Shown one piece after another: positions 17,784 through 28,039 of a DNA stretch of 64,000 bases. Position numbers and translations under genes: made by a program. The stretch covers positions 124,001-188,000 of the forward strand of contig JACKHM010000005.1 of NCBI GenBank assembly GCA_020638995.1, given 5' to 3'. The DNA is from Planctomycetaceae bacterium (GTDB taxonomy: Bacteria; Planctomycetota; Planctomycetia; Pirellulales; Pirellulaceae). Positions within the stretch are counted from its first letter, which is position 1, and every line of letters begins with the position of its first letter. A model generated the notes under the pieces. The model made no database searches and was not told the origin of the DNA. It was given only the letters and a program-made list of their open reading frames with translations.

Positions 17784-20700
17784 ATGGTCCGACGAATCCT
17801 TAATACGCTTATCCTATGCTGCCTCACTTCGGTGACTTCGTTGAGTGCTGACGAACTGCAACTCGAAAAGGGCGATCACATTTGTTACATCGGTAACACC
17901 TTGGCCGATCGTATGCAGCATGACGGGTGGTTGGAGACGCTCCTTCAAGCTCGCTTCCCTTCGTACGAACTGGTGTTCCGCAATCTGGGTTTCTCCGGCG
18001 ATGAACTGACGCTGCGATTGCGATCTCGTGATTTTGGGACGCCAGACATGTGGCTCACCAAGGAACATGCCGATGTCATATTCGCTTTTTTCGGCTACAA
18101 CGAGTCCTACGCTGGCAATGCAGGACTCGACAAGTTCAAGCAAGACTTGGCCGATCAGATCCAGCAGATGCAGGGTCAAAAATATAATGGCGAGTCAACG
18201 CCTCGCCTTGTTATTTTCTCGCCGATTGCGCACGAAGACATGGGTAATCCGAACTTGCCCGATGGCAGCGAGAACAACGCTCGGCTTGAACTGTACACGG
18301 CGGCCATGGCAGAAGTCGCGAATGCGAATGACGTTGTCTTTGTCGATCTGTTTCATCCGACGCTACAGGAGTACAAGCTGTCGAGTGAGCCGCTCACGAT
18401 TAATGGCGTTCATTTGACCGAACTTGGCAACCAGTCAGTCGCCACGATTATTGACTCGGCATTGTTTCCCGGCGTTGTCGGCGGCGACCGGTCCGACGGT
18501 CGGCTCGCGGCAATTCGTGATGCCGTCCTGGACAAAAACTTTCATTGGTACGAGCGATATCGCACAACGGACGGATACTCGATCTATGGTGGCCGTGCCG
18601 ATCTGAAATTCACAGATGGGCAGACCAACCGTGAGGTAGCCCAACGCGAGATGGAGATTCTTGACGTGATGACAGCCAATCGCGACAGGCGGATTTGGGC
18701 GGTCGCTCAAGGTAAAGAACTCCAGCTTGACGACAGCAACACGCCCGACTTCATCCCGGTCATCTCCAACAAACAGGGGCCCGGCCCCAACGGGACCTTC
18801 GAGTTTTTGTCTGGCGAGTCGGCGATCGGCAACATGGAGGTTGCCCAAGGAATGAAGATCAATCTTTTTGCCGACGAAGCGATGTTTCCCGAAATGGTGA
18901 ATCCAGTGCAAATGGCATTTGATACAAGTGGACGGCTTTGGATCGCGGCATGGGAGTCGTACCCACACTGGAAGCCCAAAGACAAGATGGACGACAAGCT
19001 GTTGATCCTCGAAGACACGGACGGCGACGGGAGGGCCGACGATTGCAAGACCTTCGCCGGCGGTCTACATAACCCGACGGGATTTGAATTCTGGGGTGGT
19101 GGTGTACTCGTTGCCACTGCGCCGGAGGTCTACTTCTTGAAGGACACAAATGGAGACGACGTCGCCGATGTGCGAACTCGCGTGGTCAGCGGCATCGATT
19201 CCGCCGACACGCATCACGGCTCGAACAGCTTTGTGTTTGATCCGGGAGGAGGTGTCTATTTCCAAGAAGGAACCTTTCACCAGTCACAGGTCGAAACGCC
19301 TTGGGGACCGGTTCGGAGATGTTCGAACGCTGGCGTGTTTCGCTACGAACCTCGCACGCAGAAGTTTGACGTGCATGTCACCTATGGCTTTGCCAATCCG
19401 CACGGACATGTTTTTGATTACTGGGGTCGAGACATCGTCCATGACGGCACGGGAGCGGTGCCTTACGACGGGGCCCTGTTCTCGGGATATCTCGAATACC
19501 CCGCCAAGCATTCGCGCCCGCCGACCGTTTATCAGCAACGCACGCGTCCTTGCGGCGGTACTGAAATCCTGAGCAGCGGTCACTTTCCAGACGAGCTGCA
19601 AGGCAACTTGCTTGTTTCCAACGTGATTGGGTTTCAAGGCATCTTGCAATACAAGCTCAATGAAGCCGGGGCCAGCTTCACGGGGACTGAAGTTGAGCCT
19701 ATTGTGTTCTCTTCCGATCCAAACTTTCGACCGATTGACATCGAGATCGCGCCAGACGGTTCGCTGTATTTTACCGATTGGCAGAATCCGATCATCGGCC
19801 ATATGCAACACAATCTGCGCGATCCCAATCGCGATCGGACACACGGCCGCGTTTACCGCGTGACCTACCCCAGCCGCCCGCTGCTTACACCGCCAAAGAT
19901 TGCTGGCGAGCCGATTCGGAACTTGCTGGACTTGCTAAAAGACAAGAACAATCGCGTTCGTTACCGCGCCAAGATCGAGCTTAGCGCCCGTGACAGCGGC
20001 GACGTAATCGCTGCCACCAAGACGTGGATTACAAGCCTGGAACAGACCGACTCGGAGTACGAGCATCACATGCTGGAGGCCCTTTGGTTGCATCAGCATC
20101 ACAACATCGTCGATGAAGGTTTGCTAGAGCGAATGCTCACTTCCCCGGAACCGCTAGCCCGAGCTGCTGCGACTCGAGTTCTGTGCCATTGGCGCGACCG
20201 AGTTCCGAATACGTTCGGCCTTTTGAACGGCTTGGCGGCAGACGAATCTCCTCGCGTTCGTCTCGAAGCCGTCCGTGCCGCCAGCTTCTTAACAGTTCCT
20301 GAAGCCGTTGAGGTGCCTCTGATTGCGGCGGAGCAACCGACAGATATCTATCTCGACTACATTCAAGGCGAGACGATGAAGGCATTGGATCGCTACTGGA
20401 AAGAAGCTCTTGCCAGCGGCACCCGTGTTCCTTTCACTTCTCAGGCTGGCTCTCGCTTCTTTTTGAAGAATTTGTCCAATGACCAACTTTTGAAGGAAGA
20501 ACGAAGTCGAGCGGTATACATCGAGATGCTCTATCGGCCGGGGTTGCGCGACGAACACCGTCACGAAGCCGTCGAAGGATTGGCGAAGCTCGACGCTAAG
20601 TCCGAGTTGCGAGTCGTCATCGATGCGATTCGCTCGCTAGATGCAACGCAATCAAATGCCGAACCAGAAGTCGTCTTTGATCTCGTGCGCCAACTCACCG

Positions 20701-22718
20701 GGCGCAGCGCTGAGGAGCTAACTGCTGCGCGAGCTGAACTCGAAAAACTGGCAACTTCGGCAAAGCAGCCGATCTTCCGTCAAATCGGATACGTTTCGCT
20801 TGTGAATGTCGATGGCAATGCAAGCAAAGCTTGGGAGGTTGCCTCAGGTGATGCGAAGCGATTGCAGGACTTCCTGGCGGCCATGCCTTTGATTCCCGAT
20901 GCGAGCATTCGCGCATCGCTGTATGACAAAGTCGAGCCATTGCTGCACGGTCTGCCCCCAACACTTGCCGCTTCCGCACCGAAAGGCACTGAAGGCCGCT
21001 ACGTCCGGGTCGAATTGCCAGCACGCGGCACACTTACGCTTGCCGAAGTCGAGGTCTACAGCGGAGATCAGAATGTCGCGCGTCGCGGTCGGGCCAGCCA
21101 AAAGAACACCGCTGCCGGAGGTGTTGCGGAGCGGGCCATCGACGGTAACACGGACGGTGCCTACGGCTCAGGCACGCAAACTCACACCGAAGAGAACACG
21201 AATAAAGCCTACTGGGAAGTCGATCTTGGCGAGATGGTGCCGATCGACCGTATCGTGATCTACAACCGGACGGATGGCTCGCTTGGTGAGCGATTGAACG
21301 GTTTTACGCTCACAGTTCTCGACGACGCCCGTGCCGAAGTGTTCAAGTCCGGCGACAATCCAGCACCGAAGAAGAGTGTCGCGTTTACGCTCGAGGGAGG
21401 CGGCCCAGCGTCTGCAATCCGGCGCGCAGCGATGGATGCGCTGACATACGTCCGTGGCAAGGAATTGGAGACGTTTCAAACGCTCGCCAAGTTCGTCAAA
21501 GACGACCAGGATCGCATTGCTGCCGTGCGCGCGCTACAACGCTTGCCGCGCAAGACATGGCCCCCCGAGGAAGCTCCTGCGCTGGTTGATGTGTTGTTGG
21601 GCGTGATCAAGAGTACTCCTGCCGCCGAACGTACGACTTCCGCTTCCGCCGATACGTTCGAATTTATCGACGCGCTCACTCGATTGCTTCCCGCAGATCA
21701 AGCGAAGGTCACTCGCGCCGAACTCGGTGAACTTGGTGTCCGGATTGTGAAGATTGGCACGGTCCTGGAGAAAATGTCGTACGACAAAGAGATGATTGCG
21801 TTGCGAGTCGGCAAGTCTGTCGAATTCATCTTTAGCAACAGCGACTTGATGCCGCATAACTTTGTCATCACACAACCTGGCGCGATGGAAGAGATCGGTC
21901 TTCTGGCCGAGGCCACGGCACAATCGCCCGATGCTGCGAAACGCGACTACGTACCGAATTCCGGAAAGATTTTGCTCAAGAGCAAGTTGCTGCAGCCTCG
22001 CGACTCTCAAAAGATTAGCTTTACCGCTCCTTCGACTCCGGGTGTGTATCCGTATGTATGTACGTATCCGGGCCACTGGCGTCGGATGCACGGGGCTTTG
22101 TATGTCGTCGAAGATCTCGACGCCTATCTCGAAAATCCGGACGCGTATCTTGCGGCACATCCGCTGGAGATCAAAGACGAGTTGCTGAAGTTCAATCGTC
22201 CGCGAACGGAGTGGAAATTTGAGGACCTCGCGTCGACCATCGCAACGATGGAACACGGTCGATCCTTTGGCAATGCGAAGCAACTCTTTACAGTTGCCAA
22301 CTGTGTCGCTTGTCACAAGTTGAACGGTGTCGGCGCGGAAATTGGTCCAGACCTGTCAAAGCTCGATGCGAAATACAAGGCGGTGGACATTCTGGCGGAG
22401 ATCCTTGATCCTTCGAAACAGATCAATGAGAAGTTTCAGACGTATCTCTTTGAACTTGTGAGTGGAAAGGTCGTCACCGGGCTGATTATGGAAGAAAACG
22501 ACGACATCGTAAAAGTCATCGAGAACCCGCTTGCCAAAGCTGAGCCGCTCGTGATCAAGAAGTCAGAGATCGACTTCCGCGAGAAATCGCCAACGTCGAT
22601 TATGCCGAAAGGTCTGCTCGAAAAGCTGACCCGAGACGAAATCCTGGATCTGATCGCCTATATCACCGCCCGTGGAAATAAAGATCACATGTTGTTCCAT
22701 GGTGGCCATGATCATTGA
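17784..22718 (+). CDS. Giant exported heme/copper protein: degenerate SGNH, PVC dehydrogenase propeller, HEAT, F5/8C, type 1 copper, cytochrome c
   Basis: This 1644-residue protein starts at 17784 after AAGGAA and has a signal peptide (LNTLILCCLTSVTSLSA). Order: SGNH-like fold (about 28-230), with GNT (37-39) and NGVH (207-210) where GDS and Dx(V)H would be, so the nucleophile seems absent; PVC-type membrane-bound dehydrogenase propeller (about 350-700, with DTDGDGRADD and SADTHHGSNSF); HEAT-like helices (about 700-1050); F5/8C sugar-binding domain (about 1071-1208); azurin-type copper domain with H1358, C1426, H1431 and M1435; cytochrome c with C1507-x-x-C-H1511 and likely axial M1607. The last residues, HGGHDH, are His-rich. 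It probably oxidises a carbohydrate in the periplasm and moves electrons through copper and heme. Confidence 0.9.
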   Translation: MVRRILNTLILCCLTSVTSLSADELQLEKGDHICYIGNTLADRMQHDGWLETLLQARFPSYELVFRNLGFSGDELTLRLRSRDFGTPDMWLTKEHADVIFAFFGYNESYAGNAGLDKFKQDLADQIQQMQGQKYNGESTPRLVIFSPIAHEDMGNPNLPDGSENNARLELYTAAMAEVANANDVVFVDLFHPTLQEYKLSSEPLTINGVHLTELGNQSVATIIDSALFPGVVGGDRSDGRLAAIRDAVLDKNFHWYERYRTTDGYSIYGGRADLKFTDGQTNREVAQREMEILDVMTANRDRRIWAVAQGKELQLDDSNTPDFIPVISNKQGPGPNGTFEFLSGESAIGNMEVAQGMKINLFADEAMFPEMVNPVQMAFDTSGRLWIAAWESYPHWKPKDKMDDKLLILEDTDGDGRADDCKTFAGGLHNPTGFEFWGGGVLVATAPEVYFLKDTNGDDVADVRTRVVSGIDSADTHHGSNSFVFDPGGGVYFQEGTFHQSQVETPWGPVRRCSNAGVFRYEPRTQKFDVHVTYGFANPHGHVFDYWGRDIVHDGTGAVPYDGALFSGYLEYPAKHSRPPTVYQQRTRPCGGTEILSSGHFPDELQGNLLVSNVIGFQGILQYKLNEAGASFTGTEVEPIVFSSDPNFRPIDIEIAPDGSLYFTDWQNPIIGHMQHNLRDPNRDRTHGRVYRVTYPSRPLLTPPKIAGEPIRNLLDLLKDKNNRVRYRAKIELSARDSGDVIAATKTWITSLEQTDSEYEHHMLEALWLHQHHNIVDEGLLERMLTSPEPLARAAATRVLCHWRDRVPNTFGLLNGLAADESPRVRLEAVRAASFLTVPEAVEVPLIAAEQPTDIYLDYIQGETMKALDRYWKEALASGTRVPFTSQAGSRFFLKNLSNDQLLKEERSRAVYIEMLYRPGLRDEHRHEAVEGLAKLDAKSELRVVIDAIRSLDATQSNAEPEVVFDLVRQLTGRSAEELTAARAELEKLATSAKQPIFRQIGYVSLVNVDGNASKAWEVASGDAKRLQDFLAAMPLIPDASIRASLYDKVEPLLHGLPPTLAASAPKGTEGRYVRVELPARGTLTLAEVEVYSGDQNVARRGRASQKNTAAGGVAERAIDGNTDGAYGSGTQTHTEENTNKAYWEVDLGEMVPIDRIVIYNRTDGSLGERLNGFTLTVLDDARAEVFKSGDNPAPKKSVAFTLEGGGPASAIRRAAMDALTYVRGKELETFQTLAKFVKDDQDRIAAVRALQRLPRKTWPPEEAPALVDVLLGVIKSTPAAERTTSASADTFEFIDALTRLLPADQAKVTRAELGELGVRIVKIGTVLEKMSYDKEMIALRVGKSVEFIFSNSDLMPHNFVITQPGAMEEIGLLAEATAQSPDAAKRDYVPNSGKILLKSKLLQPRDSQKISFTAPSTPGVYPYVCTYPGHWRRMHGALYVVEDLDAYLENPDAYLAAHPLEIKDELLKFNRPRTEWKFEDLASTIATMEHGRSFGNAKQLFTVANCVACHKLNGVGAEIGPDLSKLDAKYKAVDILAEILDPSKQINEKFQTYLFELVSGKVVTGLIMEENDDIVKVIENPLAKAEPLVIKKSEIDFREKSPTSIMPKGLLEKLTRDEILDLIAYITARGNKDHMLFHGGHDH

Positions 22719-23063
22719 GGAATCGTGATGGGCCCCACGTGTGTGTCCTGAGCCTTGGGACATGGCTTGTACCGCTGATGAAGGTGCGCTAGTCACGAAA
22801 GGGTAACAGATTCCCTCAGACCCTCGTGCTAAGGGATTCACTTCGGTGTGCGGATTTTGCGGCTCCGTCAAGCAACGCAGGGTAATGGGAAAAGCTTTCG
22901 CCTCTTGCTGTCATAGCGAGAGTTAGTGGTTAGAATACGTTCTAACCCCGCCGAGGTCTCTGGCTCCTCAATCGTCATACCTTCATCGAACGAGCGTCGT
23001 GTCGCGATCTCGATTCTCCCCGCGTAACATCAAACACATTGTGGCCAATCACAAGGAACCATC
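22719..23063. other. Intergenic region between the two giant paralogues
   Basis: 345 bases without a gene. It holds the predicted promoter at 22908-22936 and a ribosome binding site AAGGA at 23053-23057. A weak 5-bp hairpin (TGTCC/GGACA near 22744-22762) follows the upstream stop but lacks a T-run. The second giant gene therefore probably has its own promoter. Confidence 0.45.
22908..22936 (+). promoter_or_regulatory. Predicted sigma70-type promoter, CTGTCA-17-TAGAAT
   Basis: CTGTCA (22908-22913) and TAGAAT (22931-22936) are separated by 17 bases, the same as the promoter at 17642. The bases TTG precede the -35-like box in both. The 5' leader to the ATG at 23064 is about 120 bases. Confidence 0.5.
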
Positions 23064-26000
23064 ATGATTCGACGTGACCTCTCCCTTCTCGTCCTTGCGG
23101 TCCTTAGCTATGGATCCCTGTTGAATGCCACGGAAGTTCAGATCAACCGAGGTGATCACATCTGCTACATCGGAAACACGATGGCGGATCGAATGCAACA
23201 TCATGGTTGGCTCGAGACTTACATCCATTCGCTGCATCCAACTCACGACTTGACGTTTCGCAATCTCGCTCTGGCCGGCGACGAAGTAAAGACACGTCCG
23301 CGCGCCGAGAATTTCGGTAGTCCCGATCAGTGGCTAACGAAGTGTAACGCCGACGTCGTGTTTGGATTCTTTGGCTACAACGAGTCGTTGCGAGGGGCAG
23401 CGGGGCTGGCCGCCTTTGTGGCGGAGCTCAACGAAATGATCGACGGCATGTTGTCCAACAGGTACAACGGCAAATCAGCTCCGCGAATCGTGCTGTTTTC
23501 GCCAATCGCCCATGAGAATCTGAACAGTCCGCATCTGCCGGACGGATCTGCCAACAATCAGAACATTGCCTTGTATACAGACGCAATGAAGAAGGCTTGC
23601 CTTGCAAAGGGAATTCAGTTCGTCGATCTGTTTACGCCATCACAACAACTGTATGCCGAGGTGGAAAAGCCGTTGACGATGAACGGCATTCACTTGCTCG
23701 ATCACGGCAACCAAGTCATAGCAAAAGTGATTGTGCGGGAATTGTTTCCGCAGGCTTCGCTGCCCCAGGACGCTGACGTTGCAACATTGCGCGACGCCGT
23801 CCTCGATAAGAACTACTACTGGTTCAGCCGCTATCGCGTCGTCGACGAGTACAATGTTTTCGGCGGACGATCAAAGTTGGCGTGGGATGGCATTTCTAAC
23901 GCTGATGTGATGGGACGCGAGATGGAAATCTTCGATACCATGACGGAGAACCGGGACAAGCGAGTCTGGGCCGTCGCCAAGGGCGGTGAACTTGTTGTCG
24001 ATGACAAGAACATTCCCGAGACGCTTGCCGTGCCGACCAATAAACCGGGGCCGATGGAAGGTGGCAAGTGGCCGTATCTAGGCGGTGAGACGGCGATCTC
24101 GCAGATGCAGGTCCACGCGGGGATGCAGGTCAACTTGTTTGCTTCCGAAGAACAGTTCCCACGCCTTGTTAACCCTGTGCAAATGGCTGTTGATACGGAC
24201 AGTCGCTTGTGGGTCTCCGTGTGGCCTTCGTATCCACATTGGAATCCCGTCGAACCTCGCGAAGACGCGTTGTTGATCTTTCCTGACGATGATCGCGATG
24301 GCAAAGCGGACGACTGTATCGTGTTCGCCGACGAGTTGAACAGCATCACGGGATTCGAGTTTTGGAACGATGGCGTGCTCGTCGCAGCTCCTCCAGAAAT
24401 CTGGTACTTGAAAGACACGGATGGCGACAACAAGGCGGATTACAAACTCCGGATGCTGCAAGGCGTTTCGAGCGCAGACACGCACCACTCCGCCAACGCC
24501 ATGCTTGTCGGTCCTGATGGCTGGTTGTACTGGTCACGAGGTATTTTCAACGTCGCCAACTTCGAGACGCCTACCAAGACCTATCGATCGGGCGCGTCGG
24601 GCGTGCATCGCTTTAACCCGCGGACATTTGAAGTCGAGTTCCATTTTCCCATCGGTCCAAATCCACACGGCGACGTGTTTGATCAGTGGGGTTTTCAATT
24701 TGCGAACGACGGCACCAGCGGTACGGGTAGCTACGTCAACATCGGTAAAGGCGTAGACCATAAAAAGTGGTTTGAGAAACGTGTCCGGCCTGTCGCAGCG
24801 ACGGGAATTCTTTCAAGCAGTCATTTCCCCGAGAAACTGCAAGGGAACTTTCTGATCAACAATTGCATCGGTTTCCTCGGTACACTGCAACACGAAGTTC
24901 ACTACGATGGAGCCGACATTACAGCCCGGGAGATCGATCCAATCGTCGTGTCGAGTGATCCCAATTTCCGCCCCAGTGATCTGGAGATTGGTGGCGACGG
25001 AGCGCTTTATATATCCGACTGGCACAACACGCTGATCGGACACATGCAGCACAACATGCGTGATCCCAACCGCGATCACGAGCATGGGCGGATCTATCGC
25101 GTTACGCAAACGGGCAGCGAACCGCTCGAACCTGCAAAGATGAGAGGCAAGCCGATTACCGAAGTGTGCGAGCACTTTTTCTCTAAAACGAATGGCGTAC
25201 GTTATCGTGCTCGCCTTGAGCTAACAAGCCGAAACGCCGACGAAATTGTCGCACAGGTTGGCGCTTTTGCAGCTTCTCTTGATCCCAAGAGTGTCACGTC
25301 GGATCGTGACGAGGCCCAAGCGCTGCTTGAGTGTCTGTGGGTCTTCGAAGAGCAACGTATTCCGAACATGGAGTTGCTTGCGAAAGTATTTCAAGGCGAC
25401 GAGCCGCGTGTTCGTGCCGCGGCCATTCGCACGCTCGGGCATTGGGCGGGCCGCGTAGCCGACTGGGAAATGCTATTACTCGCAGCGGCGCGAGACGAAT
25501 CAGCGCTGGTACGTGCTGAAGCGGTGAAAGCAGCCGTTGACTTCAGAGGTTTTGCAGCCGAAGTCGTTTTTGAGGCCGCTACGCGACCGACCGATCCGGA
25601 ATTGGATATCGTGCTTAATTACGCCAAGAGTCAGATCAATGTCGATGCGTTGGTGCAGGATGCTTTGAAGTCGGGCCGAAAGCTATCGGATGCGGCGCAA
25701 GCATACGTGCTTCTGAATGCAAATGTCAGCGACCTGATGAAGCTCGAAAAGACCGAAGCGGTCTATCGTGCGATGCTCAGTCGCACGCAGGCCAATCAAG
25801 CTCAGTTGGCGGAAGCCCTGTCTGGCCTCGCCAGAATGACGGATGCCAGCGAACTCGACCTACTGATGGACTTGATCGAGAACGCGCAAAAGGACAAGGA
25901 CAGCAATCTCGCTGAACTCGGCCAACTGCTAACCAAGCAATCGCCTTCCAGCTTGCAGCGAGTCAAAGACCGGATCGAGCGTCTCGCTGTCGAGGGTACG

Positions 26001-27974
26001 ACTTCGAATATCAAGCGTGTTGCCTATGCAGCGTGGGTTGCAGCATCCGGTCCAGACGACGCCTTTCTCGCGGCTTCCAAATCCAAAGAGCGGTTGAAGG
26101 ATTTCCTGGATGCCGTTCCTACCGTCGATCCTGCCGTGCGCGGTCAACTTTACGACAAAGTTGAACCATTGATTTCCAGCCTGCCATCGCATCTGCAAGC
26201 GGAAGGCCGCGGCTCGCAGCTTCATGCAGCCGGGATTCACGTCGACTACTTCTATCCCAGCGGCAGCGACGTTGCCATCGAAACGCTGGAGAAGATGAAG
26301 CCGGTGGCGAGTGGCATTGTGCCCGAAATCGTCATGGATGTTCCCCAGCTGAAGCAACGAGACAGATTTGCGCTGCGATTCACGGGAATGATCAGCGCAC
26401 CGCAGCCAGGCAAGTATACGTTTTATATTGCCTCCGACGATGGATCTCGCATCTACTTGAACGACAAATTGCTCGTAAACAATGATGGTCTGCACGGCAT
26501 GTCCGAGAAGAATGCCTCCATCGAGTTGCCCGCTGGCTCGCACAAGTTCGTTGTCACTTATTTCGACAACGGTGGCGGGGATGGATTAAATGTCTCGTGG
26601 GATGGGCCCGGGTTCACGAAGCAGAAAATCGATGCCAAGTACCTGAGTGTTGGTGGAAGCGAGACCCTTCACGACATTGCCATTCGAGCATTGGCTTCGA
26701 TCCCAGGAAGTGACGAGGCCAAGTTCAAGGCACTCGCTTCCGTTGTCGCAGCCGGTCAGAATCGTCCTGCTGCGATCAGTGCGCTACGCAATGTGCCTGC
26801 GGAAGGTTGGCCGCTCGACCAGATTAATCCGCTCGTCGACAACCTGATCGGGTATCTGACTTCCATGCCGGCTCGCTATAGAACGGGCACTGCTGCCGCT
26901 GATGCGATTGCGTTAACAAAGTCACTGGCCACGAAACTTCCCGAGCAGCGGGCCAAGTCGATCGAGGAACGATTGCAAAACCTTGATGTTCGAGTCATCG
27001 CGATTGGAACGGTGGCTCATCGTATGATTTTCGACAAGGAGCTGATCACCGTCCAAGCGGGCAAGCCTGTCGAATTCCGCTTCTCGAATACCGACGCTAT
27101 GCCCCACAATTTTGCGATTACGATGCCAGGATTTCTCGCGGAAGTCGGCGAGTTGGCAGAGGCAACGGGGCGCGATCCTGATGCGATGGCTCGGCACTAC
27201 ATTCCGAAAACCGATAAGATTCTGCTCTCCAGTAAGTTGTTGCAACCAGGCGAGAACGAGTCGCTGAGTTTTGAGGCCCCGACACAGCCCGGCGTCTATC
27301 CATATGTCTGCACCTATCCCGGCCATTGGAGAAGAATGCATGGAGCATTGTATGTCGTCGACAATCTAGAAGAATATCAAGCTAACCCGGAAGCCTACCT
27401 GGCGGCTGCCAATCTGCCGATCAAGGACGAGTTGCTCAAGTTAAATAGGCGCAGCCACGAGTGGACGTTTGACGAGTTGGCCAGCGATATCAAGACGCTG
27501 CCTATGGGACGCTCTTTTGAAGTTGGTAAACAGTTGTTCAAAGTTGCCAGCTGTGTGGGCTGCCATAAACTTGATAACGAAGGCCGAATCTTCGGTCCCG
27601 ATTTAGCCAAGCTCGATCCGAAGAAGCAGACGACCGAATACATCCTTCAATCGATCGTTGATCCCTCGAAAGTTATCGACGAGAAGTTTCAGTCTTACAC
27701 ATTCCTTCTCGCGTCGGGTAAAGTTGTTACCGGGATGATCGTCGAAGACAACGCCGAGGCGGTCCATGTTGTGATCGACCCGCTGGCCAAGGATAAACCC
27801 ACGATCATCAAAAAAGACGACATCGACGATCAAAAGAAGTCGGAACTCTCGCTGATGCCGAAGGGCTTGCTCAACAAGTTGACGCGGGAAGAAATCTTTG
27901 ACCTGCTCGCTTTTGTCTATGCCAAAGGCGACCGGGAGCACAAGATGTTTGGCCACGAGCACCACCATCATTAA
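23064..27974 (+). CDS. Giant exported heme/copper protein, paralogue with PA14 domain in place of F5/8C
   Basis: This 1636-residue protein parallels the 17784 product along its length. It has a signal peptide (LSLLVLAVLSYGSLLNA); a degenerate SGNH-like domain (YIGNTMADRMQ, FGYNES, NGIHL); a PVC-type dehydrogenase propeller (DDDRDGKADDC, SADTHHSANAM); and HEAT-like helices. Where the paralogue has F5/8C, this one has a PA14 domain (about 1052-1195; PGKYTFYIASDDGSRIYLND, then HKFVVTYFDNGGGDGLNVSW), a likely glycan-binding module. An azurin-type copper domain follows (H1348, C1416, H1421, M1425), then a cytochrome c (C1497-x-x-C-H1501, M1598), ending in HEHHHH. Same proposed role with different glycan targeting. 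Confidence 0.9.
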   Translation: MIRRDLSLLVLAVLSYGSLLNATEVQINRGDHICYIGNTMADRMQHHGWLETYIHSLHPTHDLTFRNLALAGDEVKTRPRAENFGSPDQWLTKCNADVVFGFFGYNESLRGAAGLAAFVAELNEMIDGMLSNRYNGKSAPRIVLFSPIAHENLNSPHLPDGSANNQNIALYTDAMKKACLAKGIQFVDLFTPSQQLYAEVEKPLTMNGIHLLDHGNQVIAKVIVRELFPQASLPQDADVATLRDAVLDKNYYWFSRYRVVDEYNVFGGRSKLAWDGISNADVMGREMEIFDTMTENRDKRVWAVAKGGELVVDDKNIPETLAVPTNKPGPMEGGKWPYLGGETAISQMQVHAGMQVNLFASEEQFPRLVNPVQMAVDTDSRLWVSVWPSYPHWNPVEPREDALLIFPDDDRDGKADDCIVFADELNSITGFEFWNDGVLVAAPPEIWYLKDTDGDNKADYKLRMLQGVSSADTHHSANAMLVGPDGWLYWSRGIFNVANFETPTKTYRSGASGVHRFNPRTFEVEFHFPIGPNPHGDVFDQWGFQFANDGTSGTGSYVNIGKGVDHKKWFEKRVRPVAATGILSSSHFPEKLQGNFLINNCIGFLGTLQHEVHYDGADITAREIDPIVVSSDPNFRPSDLEIGGDGALYISDWHNTLIGHMQHNMRDPNRDHEHGRIYRVTQTGSEPLEPAKMRGKPITEVCEHFFSKTNGVRYRARLELTSRNADEIVAQVGAFAASLDPKSVTSDRDEAQALLECLWVFEEQRIPNMELLAKVFQGDEPRVRAAAIRTLGHWAGRVADWEMLLLAAARDESALVRAEAVKAAVDFRGFAAEVVFEAATRPTDPELDIVLNYAKSQINVDALVQDALKSGRKLSDAAQAYVLLNANVSDLMKLEKTEAVYRAMLSRTQANQAQLAEALSGLARMTDASELDLLMDLIENAQKDKDSNLAELGQLLTKQSPSSLQRVKDRIERLAVEGTTSNIKRVAYAAWVAASGPDDAFLAASKSKERLKDFLDAVPTVDPAVRGQLYDKVEPLISSLPSHLQAEGRGSQLHAAGIHVDYFYPSGSDVAIETLEKMKPVASGIVPEIVMDVPQLKQRDRFALRFTGMISAPQPGKYTFYIASDDGSRIYLNDKLLVNNDGLHGMSEKNASIELPAGSHKFVVTYFDNGGGDGLNVSWDGPGFTKQKIDAKYLSVGGSETLHDIAIRALASIPGSDEAKFKALASVVAAGQNRPAAISALRNVPAEGWPLDQINPLVDNLIGYLTSMPARYRTGTAAADAIALTKSLATKLPEQRAKSIEERLQNLDVRVIAIGTVAHRMIFDKELITVQAGKPVEFRFSNTDAMPHNFAITMPGFLAEVGELAEATGRDPDAMARHYIPKTDKILLSSKLLQPGENESLSFEAPTQPGVYPYVCTYPGHWRRMHGALYVVDNLEEYQANPEAYLAAANLPIKDELLKLNRRSHEWTFDELASDIKTLPMGRSFEVGKQLFKVASCVGCHKLDNEGRIFGPDLAKLDPKKQTTEYILQSIVDPSKVIDEKFQSYTFLLASGKVVTGMIVEDNAEAVHVVIDPLAKDKPTIIKKDDIDDQKKSELSLMPKGLLNKLTREEIFDLLAFVYAKGDREHKMFGHEHHHH

Positions 27975-28039
27975 TCACACACGTCTCGATGGGAGACCCT
28001 GCGGTTGACCAAGCCATGCGTCTGAGCTGACATAGCGTT

